The position numbers and the translations under genes are program-made. From contig JACMZG010000008.1 in the NCBI GenBank assembly GCA_018340805.1, positions 56,208,708 through 56,272,707 on the forward strand: 64,000 bases of DNA. Reading direction: 5' to 3'. The stretch comes from Microvelia longipes. Its lineage: Eukaryota; Arthropoda; Insecta; Hemiptera; Veliidae. Below are positions 12,473 to 24,592 of this stretch, piece after piece. Numbering within the stretch: the first letter of the stretch is position 1; each line of letters opens with the position of its first letter. The notes under the pieces are model-generated. The model had not been told where the DNA came from and searched no databases. It saw nothing but the letters and a program-made list of their open reading frames with translations.

Positions 12473-12802
12473 TTTCTCGACAAAAGACTCCAAATTAAAT
12501 TTATGTAAATTTAGAAAACACCAATTATTATGCCCACTGGTAAGTCCTGAGGCAATAAGCAAAACAAAATAAAAACTAACCACACAAAAGTTCCATAATA
12601 AATACTCAAATAAACTTATTTTATGTATCAATGACAAACATATGAATAAGCAGTATTAGTATATATTGTACTTATCACTGGGGAAAAAATAGTATGGTAA
12701 TGTTACTTAGGCATATATTAAAATTTTATAAGTAGATAAATTCATATTGTGCTATATAAGAAATATTTTTGTAAATATACTTTATTTATAATAAAAAATT
12801 TT

Positions 12803-12808
12803 AATAAA
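12803..12808 (+). terminator. Candidate poly(A) signal of the transporter gene
   Basis: AATAAA lies about 330 bases after the stop codon, in an A/T-rich 3' region. Another AATAAA-like site is near 12599. Either could be used. Confidence 0.4.
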
Positions 12809-12819
12809 GCATTATTTTA

Positions 12820-13845
12820 TAGAAAATATATTATTATTTTAAGTAATAAATAAACATTGCTTGTTTAATTGTACTTAACATTTATTTTTTAGGTTGATTA
12901 AGATTATAAATCCATAAACCTTTCAACTGTGGCCAAAAGTATTTTTTAAGTATGATAAAACATTAACTATAAGTGAGGATTTAATAGTCATTTTGTTGAG
13001 GAGTTATTGACTTAAGAAGAAAAAACTTACAAGGACCATTAAATTAGCCCCAAGACCATAAACACCTTTATTTAACCCTTTGAATGTAGCAGGTCTTTCT
13101 AAAAACATTGGGTGGTCTCGTATGTGATACCTCAGTCTTACAGTGGTCTTACTTATCTCTAGCAAAAGATGAGGAATAAAAACTAGACCCTTCATATGAG
13201 AGTGAGAGAGAGCCCCATCCCCCTTAGGTAGATAGATCTAAGCTATTTTGACATCAAGACTCTCTGATTTTAGTGGAAAATTTGTATATGTTTATATTAT
13301 TATCAAATAATAAGTATTATCTGTTTAATCAACTTTTAATTAATAAATAATTACTAAATACAATTATAATGTTATTAGACACAATTACTAATGGTTTACA
13401 ATAGTTCCTGGTCATCTTTTTTCTTTACTCTTGATGACTAATAATCATGGCAGAAAAATTCTTCCAAAACACAGTACAATTTTATACATCTGTTAACAGT
13501 CATTAGTCCTTCAATATTTACACTCCTAAATATATTTCTTAGTGGAATAATTCCTTTATTTTTAGATTACTATTGTAAGTTAATCTAATTAAGGTTTAGT
13601 TGTAAAATAATACTATAACAAGTATATAAGATTTAGTTTTAGCTATGTGTATTTATTGCCTAAATATAACTAACTGTATTTCAATAAGAAGCTTATAATT
13701 AGGCATACTCAGTGAATAAGGATTGCTTAAAATGTGCTTAGATTGTGATACTTTTCACTTCTTCTCATTTATACTATAGTTATATAGAAAAAATTACGTG
13801 CCCTAAAATTTCGTAACAGGGAATTTCACTAAATTATAAATTTCT
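12820..13845. other. AT-rich stretch, no gene recognised
   Basis: No exon-like segment was found on either strand. The 63-codon minus-strand frame at 13004-13195 has no spectrin-like pattern and no convincing splice borders. Confidence 0.45.
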
Positions 13846-13849
13846 GGTG

Positions 13850-14060
13850 TTTTAAGACCTCCTGAGTGGTATTACCAAGTTATGGTCTGTCTGTGTGTGT
13901 GTCGGTAATCATCATAACTCTCAGTGTAAAGAGTTGCAACTTGAAGTGAAAATCAATTTTGCAACAAGTTGATTTTTTAGTTCAAACTAAAAATGATCAA
14001 ATTGCCACAAACAGTTTCAGTAAAAGAAATATCACTCCGGTTGAAACTACAGTCACATAC
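13850..14060 (+). repeat. 5S-like repeat family, 5' fragment
   Basis: It starts with the family block gacctcctgagtgg and ctgtctgtgtgtgtgt, followed by the gcaacttgaagtgaaaatca block seen in the copies at 24593 and 37640. The 5S-like part is missing. Confidence 0.55.
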
Positions 14061-14256
14061 TTGAATCATTTCTACTCTATTTAAATTATAATAAATGATT
14101 GATGAAGCAATGGACAACCTATTGTTAGTCAAATAAGTTCCTTGACCCTATTTAACTTCTATTCACTTCCAGAAAAACACATTACATTGAATTAAAATCT
14201 GACTGACAGTGAAATGCAACATAAGTTTATTATATAATTATCAACAAATTTAAAAA

Positions 14257-15030
14257 AATCGGGTACAGGGTACCTCGGAACTTTTTCTCATCACATCAGA
14301 TTTGCTACACTCATCCTCCCTCCTTCAGACAAGCTTCGCTCGTCCTCAAAATATAGAAGGAAATATAGGAATATAGAATAAATTAAATTTATACTGCAGC
14401 ACTTCTTCTTAATATATGCTGGTCCTCAGATATTAAATACATTTTATTTCATTCCCAATGGTTGCCCATCCAGGCACTGACCACGCTAAATGCTGCTTAA
14501 CTTTTATGATCCAACAAAATTTTGGATATACTTGTCGTATTGAAATGAAACTTGGTGTACTTCTTTAATACTCAATTATTACTTAAAGTTTAACTCAATT
14601 GAATTTTTTTCCAATTTTTTAAAAAACTTACACAAGTCATTAGATAAAAATTTAACTAATGCTGATAATGAGATTAAACTTGGCACAAATCTTAGTCTTA
14701 TACATGACTACATGTGTGCCAAATCTCAATTGGATCGCATTATTTTTTTTTTACTTTTTTTAAAACAATTACGAGTCAATTTGCGGATTAATGACATCAT
14801 AAAAAATTATTTTCCAGATAGGACAACTAAATCTATAGACTGATTTTGGTACAAAGTTTCAAAAATAATAAAGCATATAAACAGTAGGAGCTACAATGAT
14901 AACACACATACAAACACAAACAACTGTAACCTGCAACGAATAATTCCTATGAGATACCAGTTTCGGATTTTTTAGCAAACACAATACTTTTCTTTTATAC
15001 CTACGGTATAAATGAGGAAAAGTAAAAAAG
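14257..15030 (-). repeat. 5S-like repeat family, near-complete copy
   Basis: This is a ~770-bp copy read on the minus strand. It begins with cttttcctcatttatacc, then a gtttgtgtttgtatgtgtg block and several at-rich blocks. The 5S-rRNA-like part comes at 14450-14512 (aaaagttaagcagcattt, then ggtcagtgcctggatgggca). It ends with ggatgagtgtagcaaatctg and gaggtaccctgtaccc. Similar copies are at 24593-25265, 37640-39115 and 41888-42630. No protein is encoded. Confidence 0.8.
14450..14512 (-). repeat. 5S rRNA-like segment inside the repeat
   Basis: On the minus strand it contains aaaagttaagcagcat and ggtcagtgcctggatggg, which resemble positions about 50-100 of eukaryotic 5S rRNA (the internal control region). 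The rest of a 5S gene is absent, so it is a derived segment and not a 5S gene. Confidence 0.7.
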
Positions 15031-15827
15031 TATAAAACAAGATACATTGGAAAGTAAAACAGCGAAAGTCAGTTTTTTACTTTGTGTTAGAATACTTGGA
15101 GAGTTATTTTAGCAAGATTTAATCACTAATTCAATCTCTTCTAAGTAGAAAACATTCAAAGCCCTTTTTAATGGTTTTGGAAAAATAATTCAAAGGTGAA
15201 TTATAAAACATCAGAATAAACCAATAAATCTAGTTTAATACATTAAACTCAGTTTACAAAATAAATAAATTAAGCATAAACAAAACTAGTTCTCCCTCTA
15301 AGTCTTGCCACAATATCAAACTACCTTCCCTTTAATTTCTGACTTTCACAGACACTAACGGTAAACTGTAACCTTTAAAATCGGCTTTGATAAATACATA
15401 CAAATTTGTAGAGATAGCTAGTTTTGTATCTCCTATTTGGAAACTCTACAGCATTTTGTTAAATTTATTATACAACCAAATTATTCATTTAAATTTTACT
15501 TACATCTAAGAACTTGATCAAGTACTTAGATGTACAGTTATTTATTTATAACCGTACATTGGTGACATCATTTTTGATTTTTCATAATAATTTCAATTTG
15601 CTTGTACCTCAAAGCATTTATGATTAACTTTATCTGAGCTACAAGTCCTACCGACTTGATATAGGGCTCAATAGATTATCAAATTGAGACAAACAGTTTT
15701 AATAAAAGAAATCACTCCTGTTGAAGCTACAGTCACATACTTGATATAGGGCTCAATAGATAATTTTATACTTCAAGGCATGTTTTTCTCACCAACAGGT
15801 GAAAAGGGATTTTTTTAGTTTTTTAAA

Positions 15828-16440
15828 AAAACTAGAGGCCTTTGGTCTCTTAGCTGCTCCACAACCACATGCTTGTTGTACTTTATCAGTTCATCATATT
15901 ACTGGTTTATATAAGTGGCTTAGGCATTCGATCTCGGCACCCGAGGTCCGGGGTTTGCAACCCGGGGCAATCATAATGCTCTAAGATTTTATGAATAGTA
16001 TTTGTATTAAAAAGATTTTGCCAACTTTAATTAATTCTTAGAGTGTAGTAGATGCAACACACCTGAGGTGGTTCCCGCAGGGTGAATACCCTGATGGGCC
16101 GAAAGGCCCTAAAACAGACATTTATTTACTTATTTATCATAAGTGGCATACTGCCACCAAAATTAATTTTCAAATGTATTAGTAAAAATTTTATTTTTTT
16201 ACTATTTTTATTATTTTGATTTATTTACATTATGTCTATCAATAACATGATTTGTTTGACATATATATTTCAATCAATAAAACCGGAATTAATACTGATA
16301 ACACAATGAAACTTAATATGTTTGTAAACCTTGCATAGTAGTATATGTGTAAAACATTTCAGCCCAATCTAAACAATATAAGATTTGTGATTTTTTGAAA
16401 TGTTTGTGCCTTGATGAGGTCACACATATTTCACAAACAA
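15828..16440 (+). mobile_element. Hairpin-headed retroposon copy, split by a SINE
   Basis: The head (gaggcctttggtctctta, acatgcttgttg, tatcagttcatcatatta) stops at ataagtggc and resumes after the inserted SINE at 16139 with ataagtggcatactgccac. The body then follows as in the copies at 8938 and 40078, up to the cacatatttcacaaacaat block near 16430. The interruption shows that this family is older than the SINE insertion. Confidence 0.65.
15920..16138 (+). mobile_element. tRNA-derived SINE nested in another repeat
   Basis: The 5' end is truncated (it begins near the middle of the tRNA-like head, ttaggcattcgatctcggca). It keeps the box-B-like ggtccggggtttgcaaccc and the end cctgatgggccgaaaggccc, followed by a tttatttactta tail. 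It is flanked by the direct repeat ataagtggc (15911-15919 and 16139-16147), which reads as its target-site duplication. Confidence 0.75.
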
Positions 16441-17200
16441 TAGAGTTTAGTCATTCTTTTAACTTAATTTTTAAATTTATTTAGTTGATTTGACATTATC
16501 CTATTGTTTATTTTTATTTATGATGGAAATAAAGACTATTTATTTATTTATAACTGTACAATGGTGACATAATTTTATAATAATTTCAATTTCACATAAA
16601 TTTTACATTATTTTTCGACTAATTTGTCTTAAATTAAGTAAAATGAATTCAAGTTTTAATTATAATATATCGCATATATTCTTTAATTATATTTGTTGTA
16701 AAAAGCGATTTAATGTGACGTCACTGAAAAATGCTCGCCGTTTATAGGGTGAATTATAAATATGTGTAGAGGGGTGGGGTGTCTCTAGTCTCTTTATAGG
16801 GAGGCTCTAGTAAGAGCAAGTAAAATTATGGTATCTAACGGATATAGTCTCACTTCTAGATCCCTTATCACTGTGATATTCTACCTAAGTCCTTACTCTA
16901 TTAGTCTCTTTGATTATAAGAGTATAGCAAATGGTTATACTTAGTTGACAATGTAAAAAAATAGAATTGAGAAACCAATGAGGTTGATCTTGAAAAAAAA
17001 TTATACGTCAAATGATAAAATCAAAACTAGAACTGATAATAAAATTTAACACTGTATATGCTTTTATCGTACAAAGAAGTACATGTGCATCATAGAGGAA
17101 GGTATGTGAAAAAAATATTAACCTTATCAGATAACTTTCAGATAAGTTTTTGCCTTTTTTAGAAATTTTTCCTGATTTATTATTGTGGGTTAGGACCTCT
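16441..17200. other. AT-rich stretch with decayed repeat pieces
   Basis: The piece near 16930-16990 (agttgacaatgtaaaaaaat, aaccaatgaggttga) resembles one arm of the MITE at 9500 and 61388. The block at 16685-16775 (gacgtcactgaaaaatg, agggtgaattata) recurs near 25385-25430. No gene is seen. Confidence 0.5.
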
Positions 17201-17360
17201 CCCATATTTCATAAACAATATAGTTCAGGATAATTATAAGGTCAATTTTTGTACTAAGTTTCATTTCGATCCAAAAAAGCAATTGAAAGTTATTGTGTCA
17301 AATCCCATATCTACACACACACACACACACAACATAAATAATAAATAAATATATATATAT

Positions 17361-17428
<68 letters not shown>
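17200..17428 (+). repeat. 3' end of a hairpin-family copy with CA and (TA)n tail
   Basis: The blocks tttgtactaagtttcatttc and agttattgtgtcaaatccc match the 3' part of the copy at 40078. They are followed by (CA)n and then (TA)n at 17349-17428. Confidence 0.55.
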
Positions 17429-17429
<1 letters not shown>

Positions 17430-17430
<1 letters not shown>

Positions 17431-18860
17431 CCCTCATAAGCTCATTTTTCCTTTGGTAATTTTCTAATATTGAAATTAACTATATTTAAAAATATATATT
17501 TTCATATTTTAATTATTTATTGTTGTAAATAAATTAAAATAAACTTTTAGTTTGTAAAAAAATACTTATTACAATGTTAACAATTTTAGCTCACAAATAA
17601 ATTATAATTGTCTTTCCTGAGTATGAAATGTTTAAAACGTTTTATAAAAGAAACAAGATTGTAGTATAAAAAAAATTACTCAACTCAATACTATGAAATA
17701 AATAATGTCGGGGAAAATGATAAACTTGTAATTGAAAGGTAAAATATAATGACTGAAAGTTGAAAGAATTTTGAATGGTAGAGTGGTTTCAACTAACAAG
17801 GGGAACTCAGAGTAATAATGAGAACAAGCAGAAAAAAAGACTGACAAATCTGTCAATATGAAACATCGACAGGAAATTAGACTCTTCATTTCATTTCTGA
17901 TCAATCAGTGGATAAAACACAGCTGGGAGTCAAACATCCCTTTCACTGTCTTCCCCTCTTTTGTAATCAGATATGTAGTAAAGGAATGCTTACAAGTATT
18001 GCAGAATAAAAATAGGGTACGGGGTACCTCAGTAGATTTTCTTACAACTTTAGACTCCCTTTTCTCGTTCTCAGAATTTCATAATTACCCAAATTTTCAT
18101 AATTATTTCTTTACAATATTCAATAAGAATATTTTAATAAGTAATTTTAATAAGGGTAAGTAATTTTAAGTAAAACAAACCACATTTCTAATAATAAATA
18201 AAATAATAGTCTATAAACTAAAATTATTTAAATTATAAGAGAATTTTTAAATTGTGAAATAGGTTGACTGCAGAATTATTGACTGCAATGAATATGACTT
18301 AATGTGAGTATAAGTTATCTCAGCAAACAGTAGAGCTGTTAAGGTAATGGATATATTTCTGAATTTAAATTAAATTAACTGCTAAGTACTGCATTAAATA
18401 AACTTACTGCTAAGCTAAGTACTGTAATATAGCAAGCTAATAATTTAGAAAGATCTTAAGTTTATTAACGTAAAGTATTAAAGCTTTGGCTGATTTAGGT
18501 CAATTTAGGTGGTTTAATTATACATTTAATCGTTAAAACAAAATTGTATTGGACCTTATAAATGGTAATTCATTCAATCAATGTACATTTTTTCTCTCTA
18601 TTTTAGAATTTTGGATTTCTATAGGTATCATTTATAAATAAAATAATAATGAATAAAATAAAGAGTTCTGTGGCTCATGACAGGGATAAGCACTGCAGGA
18701 ACAATGTCAGATGTTAATGGACATAGATACACTTAAAGCGTATTTTTATACTTTTCTCAATAGAAACAGAGAGTAAAACCTAGGATGTAAACCTTAAACT
18801 TTTATGGAGTCATATAAAGACTATGACAGGTGAAGGTTAGACTAATGGTTTAACAACCTT
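17430..18860. other. AT-rich stretch with one short repeat fragment
   Basis: At about 18014-18100 there is the 3' end of the 5S-like family on the minus strand (gggtacggggtacctcagta). The two opposite small frames near 17680-18163 show no known motif and no convincing splice borders. No gene is seen. Confidence 0.45.
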
Positions 18861-18865
18861 GGTCA

Positions 18866-19248
18866 GTACTTAATATAAATTAGAAGAAGACTCAATAACA
18901 AATTTTTGTCTAGGACACTATATTACACTGGTAAAATCTCATGCAACACATTTAACATAGACTTCAGGATTTGAGCCCCTGTACTAAGTGCCTCTCCGAT
19001 TCCCTCTTTAAGTAATAAATGAAAAGTCGCTATGTTATTTTCATATAATTTCATGTAATTGTTGTTTCATGTAATTTGTCATATAATTTGTTGTAATTTG
19101 AAATAGTGCTCATACATTGCAGTTCACTACTTAATATAAATTAGAAAAAAAACTCAATAACAAATATTTGTGTAGGACACTATATTACACTGGTAAAATC
19201 TAATGCCACATATTTAACACAGACTTCAGGATTTGAGCCCCTTTACTT
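18866..19248. repeat. Tandem duplication of ~120 bp at ~262-bp spacing
   Basis: The segment at 18866-18986 (acttaatataaattagaa, ggacactatattacactggt, cttcaggatttgagccc) repeats at 19128-19248. The region just after the first copy also reappears, diverged, at about 19930-20090. Confidence 0.75.
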
Positions 19249-19276
19249 GTAATCCAAGAGCGAGGCCTAAAATATG

Positions 19277-19915
19277 TGACTCTTTTTGTACCACTTCAAA
19301 CCAAAATTTCCTGAAAATATACCTTTAATTATGAAGGAAAAGCATAGTCTGCCTATCCTGAGTGGAGCCCTTCATATGAATGCACTTGCTCAAAATATTA
19401 GAAAATCGCATCATTTCCAGTTTTCTTGTAATAAGTGGTTCCCTTATAGGTCGTGTGCAAAACATGAAGAGAACATTTATTGAAGCTCATAAAGTTTCAG
19501 TGTTTTTTTTTTGCCAAACTGGGATAGCTACAATTAAAGTTATGACAATTGTTAAATGGCCAAAAAAAAAATGCATAAAAAGCCAATATTTTTTATGACT
19601 TTGCATAAATTAACAATTTTTTTAGTGTTTTTGAAAGAGCCATAACTTTGGTTGCTGATTTCCGATTTTGATGATTAAACACTCAATTTATAGAACATTT
19701 TATTACCTTTAAAAATGTTTTCATTGTGTTTTGTACACCACCCACAGGGAACCACTTATTAAAAGAAAACTGAAATTTGTGCGATTTTCTAAAATTTTGA
19801 GCAAGCGCATTCATATGAAGGGCTCCTGACTCTGGATTAAGCAGACTATATTTTTTCTTCATAATTTAAGGTATATTTTCAGAAATATTTGGTTTGAAGT
19901 AGTACAAAATGAGTC
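19277..19915. mobile_element. Foldback element with ~200-bp arms
   Basis: The left arm (19277-19480: ttcaaaccaaaatttcctga, agcccttcatatgaatgc, ataagtggttccct) is the diverged reverse complement of the right arm (about 19735-19915). It sits inside the duplicated repeat block described above. No transposase is seen. The frames at 19286-19598 come from the arm. Confidence 0.7.
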
Positions 19916-20210
19916 ACCTCATTTTCACAGGCATTTTCAATGCCTCTCCAATTCCCCCTTCAAGTAATATACGGAAAGTTGCTATGATTTTTTTCTTTCA
20001 ATTTGCTTATAATTGTGATACTTTACTATAACTACTGCCTATAACTTTTCTGATCTACAATGAATTTATTTGAAACAGTGCTCATACAGGTTAAAGTGAC
20101 ATGGCAGATTTGAGAGGAGGAATCACCCAGTGGTGATTCCCACCCCTTGGTAAAATTTTGATTTAAAATAAATTATTTAATAAGGGAAAGCAAAAAGAAA
20201 TGTGACTAAC

Positions 20211-20550
20211 CTTTATTAATAGGAGTAGAAGTAGCTCTTAAAGATGGTGAAGGAGAAGATCTAAGAGGTGTAGAATTAGGTGTAGAAGGCTTAATAGGTG
20301 ATGGGGCTGGTGTCCTCTGAACAATAGGTGAGGCTGATCTACGCATCTCTGAAACGGATTTCGGTTGAGGTGATTCGGATCTACGGCTATCGGAAACGGA
20401 TTTAGGCGGTGATACGGAACTACGTGTTTCTTGTGTGGATTTGGTGTAAGAGGAAACCGACCGAGAATCAACTACTGATGTTTTAGAATTGTTATGTTCT
20501 ACACGTGCTTTTAAATACTGCCAATTTTCACCAAGCTTTCTTATTTGTTC
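20211..20550 (-). CDS. Dys: Dys exon 20 of the window: Ser/Pro/Arg-rich disordered segment
   Basis: The acceptor is tttgtctag before 20550 and the donor is G|GTTAGT after 20211. The exon enters in phase 0 and leaves in phase 1. It encodes 113 residues. The first 20 (EQIRKLGENWQYLKARVEHN) still look helical, with a spectrin-type Trp. The rest is low-complexity and repeats a pattern of KSVS, two or three residues, RRS and SP, then many Ser-Pro and Thr-Pro pairs (RTPAPSPIKPSTP). This reads as a flexible, potentially phosphorylated linker leaving the rod. Because it ends in phase 1, at least one further exon must follow at lower coordinates, but none was found in the window. Confidence 0.75.
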
Positions 20551-20559
20551 CTAGACAAA

Positions 20560-21890
20560 TAAAACAACATATAATTAAAATCTAAATATTCATGAATTTT
20601 AAATTTTACTGGTAGAGGAAAAAATAAAAATCCTAATATAAAAAAATTAACACATTTAGCAATATTTTCACTAATGTAACTTCAAAATTATGAATTTATT
20701 TTTAATCTGTTAGCCTATATGTAGTTTATTTTTGTTTTGCTTTGAAAAGTAGATTTGGCAACGAAATTTGATTTAAAACCAAAGAAAAGAGCAAAGTGTA
20801 TTAAAACTAATAATGTTCATTTTAAATTAATCTTTAATTATAAAATAATACCAGAATATTTCTATGTAATACATTGAAAAGTAAAGTTTAATAAAAGTTT
20901 ACATTTTTAAAACTATTCAAAAGAATGAAAGTAAAATAGCTATTTTGCATTTTTTACTCTGGAATATCTTCAATATTCGTGATTCAAAGAGATAGATGTA
21001 GGGTTGACAATACTAATGGCGGGAAAACAAAATGATGATTAAATTTTTTTATCATAGGATTAGCATGAGAGCCAGTAAAAATTCTTCTTTTATTTTTTTA
21101 TTGTTACTTAATTTGAGATAAATGAGTTAAAAATTAATAGAACAGCCATTGGTGCTAAAAAAATGCCAATAATTCATAGATAAATACTTTGATTATTCCA
21201 GGATTTTAAATATAGATTCAGGCTCTTATCACTACAGATTTGGATTTGTTGATTTAACCCAGAAATAATAAAACCTAAACGGATAATTTAAACAAACATT
21301 TTACAAAAAAGGCGAATTTATTGAGTTATTAATTATTTTAGTGAATAAATAAAATTGATTAACAATTAATAAATTAAAACACCATAACGGTGAAAATCAG
21401 CTTGTTATCTGTTAAATATTAATGCATTAAGTTCAAACAATTTACTGCAATAAAAAGGTAATTTTGTGTTAATTAACAATAAATAAAATAAAACACTATA
21501 TTGCGATTTTCACCTTCTTATCTCTCGATTTAAATAATCCTGACAACCCATTACAACCCTATTTTACAATGAAATAGCGATTCTACTGCGTTCATATGCC
21601 CCTAGAATTAATTAAATTAAAACACTTTGAGAAAAAATTTATAGAAATAATCATCACAAACCAAAAATACCCCATAAGGACTTTAACAACGATCACCCTT
21701 TCGTTATCAATATCTTATCAACGACGGTGGCGCTGCTTCAGACTTTGAATCGCGAATAGCCTCAAATCACCATATATTATTACATGTACTACTATGTATC
21801 AGCAAATATTTTGCTAATCATAATAATGGGAGATATTAACTAGCATACAAAATTATTTTTTCAAAAACAATGCACTTAACAAGTGCAATT
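20560..21890. other. Dys intron, AT-rich, no feature recognised
   Basis: Intron sequence between the exons at 20550 and 23735. I see nothing exon-like in this half. Confidence 0.5.
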
Positions 21891-21896
21891 TTCTTA

Positions 21897-23541
21897 GGCC
21901 CGTATTCAAAGACGTTTTCCTAACTTTTTCCTAACATTTTCCTAACATTCCTAACTTTTCCTAACATTTTCCTCACTAACCTAACTTTTTCCTACACTAA
22001 CTTTTTCCTAACATTCTCCTAACATTTTCCTAACTCCTAACATTCTCCTAACACTCACCTTAGGTTTAGCTAAGAGAAATGTTTTTAAGCCACGAAATTT
22101 AAATGATCGTTCCCGTGTTTTAAAAGTCATTTAGAGGCTTCGCATGATTTTTTTAGTAAGAACCTAAGGTAGGTAAGTCAAAAAGTGATACCATTGTAAG
22201 TAACGTAATATATCGTAAAATATGAATGTTACTAACTTATTACCTGGATTTACGACCCTCTTTGTCGTATTAATAACTATCTACATAAATTACGTAATAT
22301 AAGTTACTATTAATCCACTTACCTTACTATTAGGGAGTTTACCCTGAAATTCTTTTTACACAATCAGATTTTTTATTTTCTATGGACTGTTTGTGGCGGG
22401 CTATCGATTCAAAGAGGAAATTCAGTTGGTCCGGTGTGAATAATTCAGCCATTATTATACCAAAAAAAAATTTACACAAACAAAAATGTAGCTTTCTCCT
22501 AGGCCTAGCGGTATTCAGAATCATTTTTTGAAATCTCTCCTAGGTTGTTCCTAGCTTCTTCCTAGCCTTCTCCTAGCTTTTAAAAAATCAACCCTAGGAA
22601 TGATTTTACGTAAATTTATTCGTGCTAAAACGTTAATATACCATAAATAGAATAAAAACTTACATTGGAGTTAATTATAACTTAATTTTGTTATTTATCT
22701 TTACAATAATTTGAACCTCAATTTTACGTATAAGGACATTTTTGACAACTAGCGCTACCTAGAAGAGAACTGTAAAACTAATAATATTGAGATATTCTAC
22801 AAAAATAAACAAATGATTTGTAAACAAACCTGGCAAAGAATAAACTCCCTTAAAATACGTAAATTTGTAATGACAACAAATTTATTTATAGTTGACGATT
22901 ATTTTAAAGTATATCTAATGTGGAAGTGCGTGACCTTGACCAAGTGAAGGTTTGAAACTAGAGAATGATTTGCATTTTATTTTCATTTTAATCTCATGAC
23001 AAAATACGAAAAACAAAATTGTGTAAACTATTTAGAAAAATGAAAACAGTGTTGCATTGATTAACAGGTCTTCATTTAGACACCTTTGGATTCGTACAAC
23101 CTGATCCACGTTCAAACTTGAAACGCTTGATACTGCTTTATTTATGAAAGCTGTTACAATAATTGAACATTGTATTTGTATTAACTCTACTGTTTACTGA
23201 AAACATATGTAAATAAAGTTTCTAATATGTTTAACATTCGCCAAAGGAAGGCCGCATTGTTGTTTATGACAAAGTGTGTCGTAAATCCAGGTAATAATAA
23301 GTTAATAACATATTTTGCGATATATTACGTTACTTACAATGGTATCACTTTTTGACTTAACTACCTTAGGTTCTTACTAAATAAAATCATGCGAAGCCTC
23401 TAAATGACTTTCAAAACACGATAGGAGAATGTTAGGAGTTAGGAAAATGTTAGGAAAAAGTTAGGAGAATGTTAGGAAAATGTTAGGAGAATGTTAGGAG
23501 AATGTTAGGAAAATGTTAGGAAACGTCTTTGAATACGGGCC
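21897..23541. mobile_element. PIF/Harbinger-like foldback element
   Basis: It begins GGCCCGTATTCAAAGACG and ends with the reverse complement. It is flanked on both sides by TTA (21894-21896 and 23542-23544), the target-site duplication typical of PIF/Harbinger elements. The arms are about 300-380 bp and include a 12-13-base minisatellite (ttttcctaacat). The blocks around aacctaaggtaggtaagtc and cctggatttacgac are mirrored at 23290-23380. A minus-strand frame inside resembles the start of a Myb/SANT-like domain. No transposase frame remains. Confidence 0.75.
22339..22455 (-). pseudogene. Fragment resembling the start of a Myb/SANT-like protein
   Basis: From an ATG near 22452 the frame reads MAELFTPDQLNFLFESIA, then RHKQSIENKKSDCVKR. 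This fits the first helices of the Myb/SANT-like DNA-binding domain found in Harbinger-associated and related insect proteins (acidic start, then a lysine-rich ENKKSD segment). It stops after about 40 residues. It is probably a remnant of the protein partner of an autonomous element. The assignment rests on remembered motifs. Confidence 0.4.
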
Positions 23542-23734
23542 TTAGTAAATTCCTTACTACATCAAGTAAAAAGGTATATAAGGTACATATCAGATTAATA
23601 TGTAAATCAAGTTTGAAACCAATTGAAACATTATTTTTTAAAATTTGAAATATTGAATTATTTGTAAAATATAAGTTAATGAACAGACTGAAGGGTTGCA
23701 AGGAAAGATAGTAACTAGAAAGTAGATAATTCAC

Positions 23735-23833
23735 CTTTAAGGGAGCCGGCATAGCACCATTACACTCTTTCTCTAAATTATTAAAATTTTCTTTAACTTC
23801 TTTTACTTCTGACTCTCTATCGTACATGCAGTT
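23735..23833 (-). CDS. Dys: Dys exon 19: spectrin-type helix
   Basis: Acceptor gttttgtttag, donor AAG|GTGAAT, phase 0 at both ends, 33 codons. The peptide is charged and helical (SEVKEVKENFNNLEKEC) and ends with a short Pro-containing turn, PAPLK. It continues directly into the Ser/Pro-rich exon at 20550. Confidence 0.75.
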
Positions 23834-23999
23834 CTAAACAAAACAAAGAAATAAAGTCATAAATAGCATTTGTTTTGGCATCCAAAGATTATTGACTCAA
23901 GGAATTATTAGCCAAGAGAAAAAACTCTTGGTTTTAACTGGTAAATACAAAAAAATATTGGAATTTTTCCTATTTAAAGTTTTCCAAGACCTGTATTGC

Positions 24000-24145
24000 T
24001 GCTAGTCAACATTAGCTTTAGCTAGGTTTTTTAAATTATCTTTAGCTAGTTTATATTAGTTTTAGCTAGTTTACATTAGCTTTAGCTAGTTTTTTAAAAT
24101 TATCTTTAGCTAGTTTACATTAGCTTTAGTTAGTTTACATTAGCT
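24000..24145 (+). repeat. Short tandem array of ttagctttagctagttt units
   Basis: Five or so copies of a variable 20-35-base unit built on tagctttagctagtt. It is an intronic minisatellite. Confidence 0.7.
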
Positions 24146-24592
24146 TTTAGATGCATTTATATTGAAAAATCATCATCATATTTATGATGATAAATATCTG
24201 AAATGTAATGAATGTTTTATACTTTTAATTCAATGAAAGTTTTTGTTGACATAAAATATTCCCCATATTTCATAGAGGTATATTTAAATGTACCTTTTCA
24301 AAATTTAAGAGTAGAAAGAGATTCTTAGGAGCCGTTATGAGTTTTGTTTTGAGTATTGTCAAATTTACTTTAACCTAGAATTACAACTAATATATTGATA
24401 GTATAATCACAAGTTTCAATAAAAACAATGTAATCATACTTGACAGGATTCCATTTCATTAAAAAACCTTGCTGAACAAAGTAAGACCAGAGCCTTTATC
24501 AAAGAGACTTATACTACTAGAGGAGGATGCAAGAGCTCTTATCATTGCTTGGGTAGCTTGGTATAATAACAGTACAAGCTATACAGTGCAGT

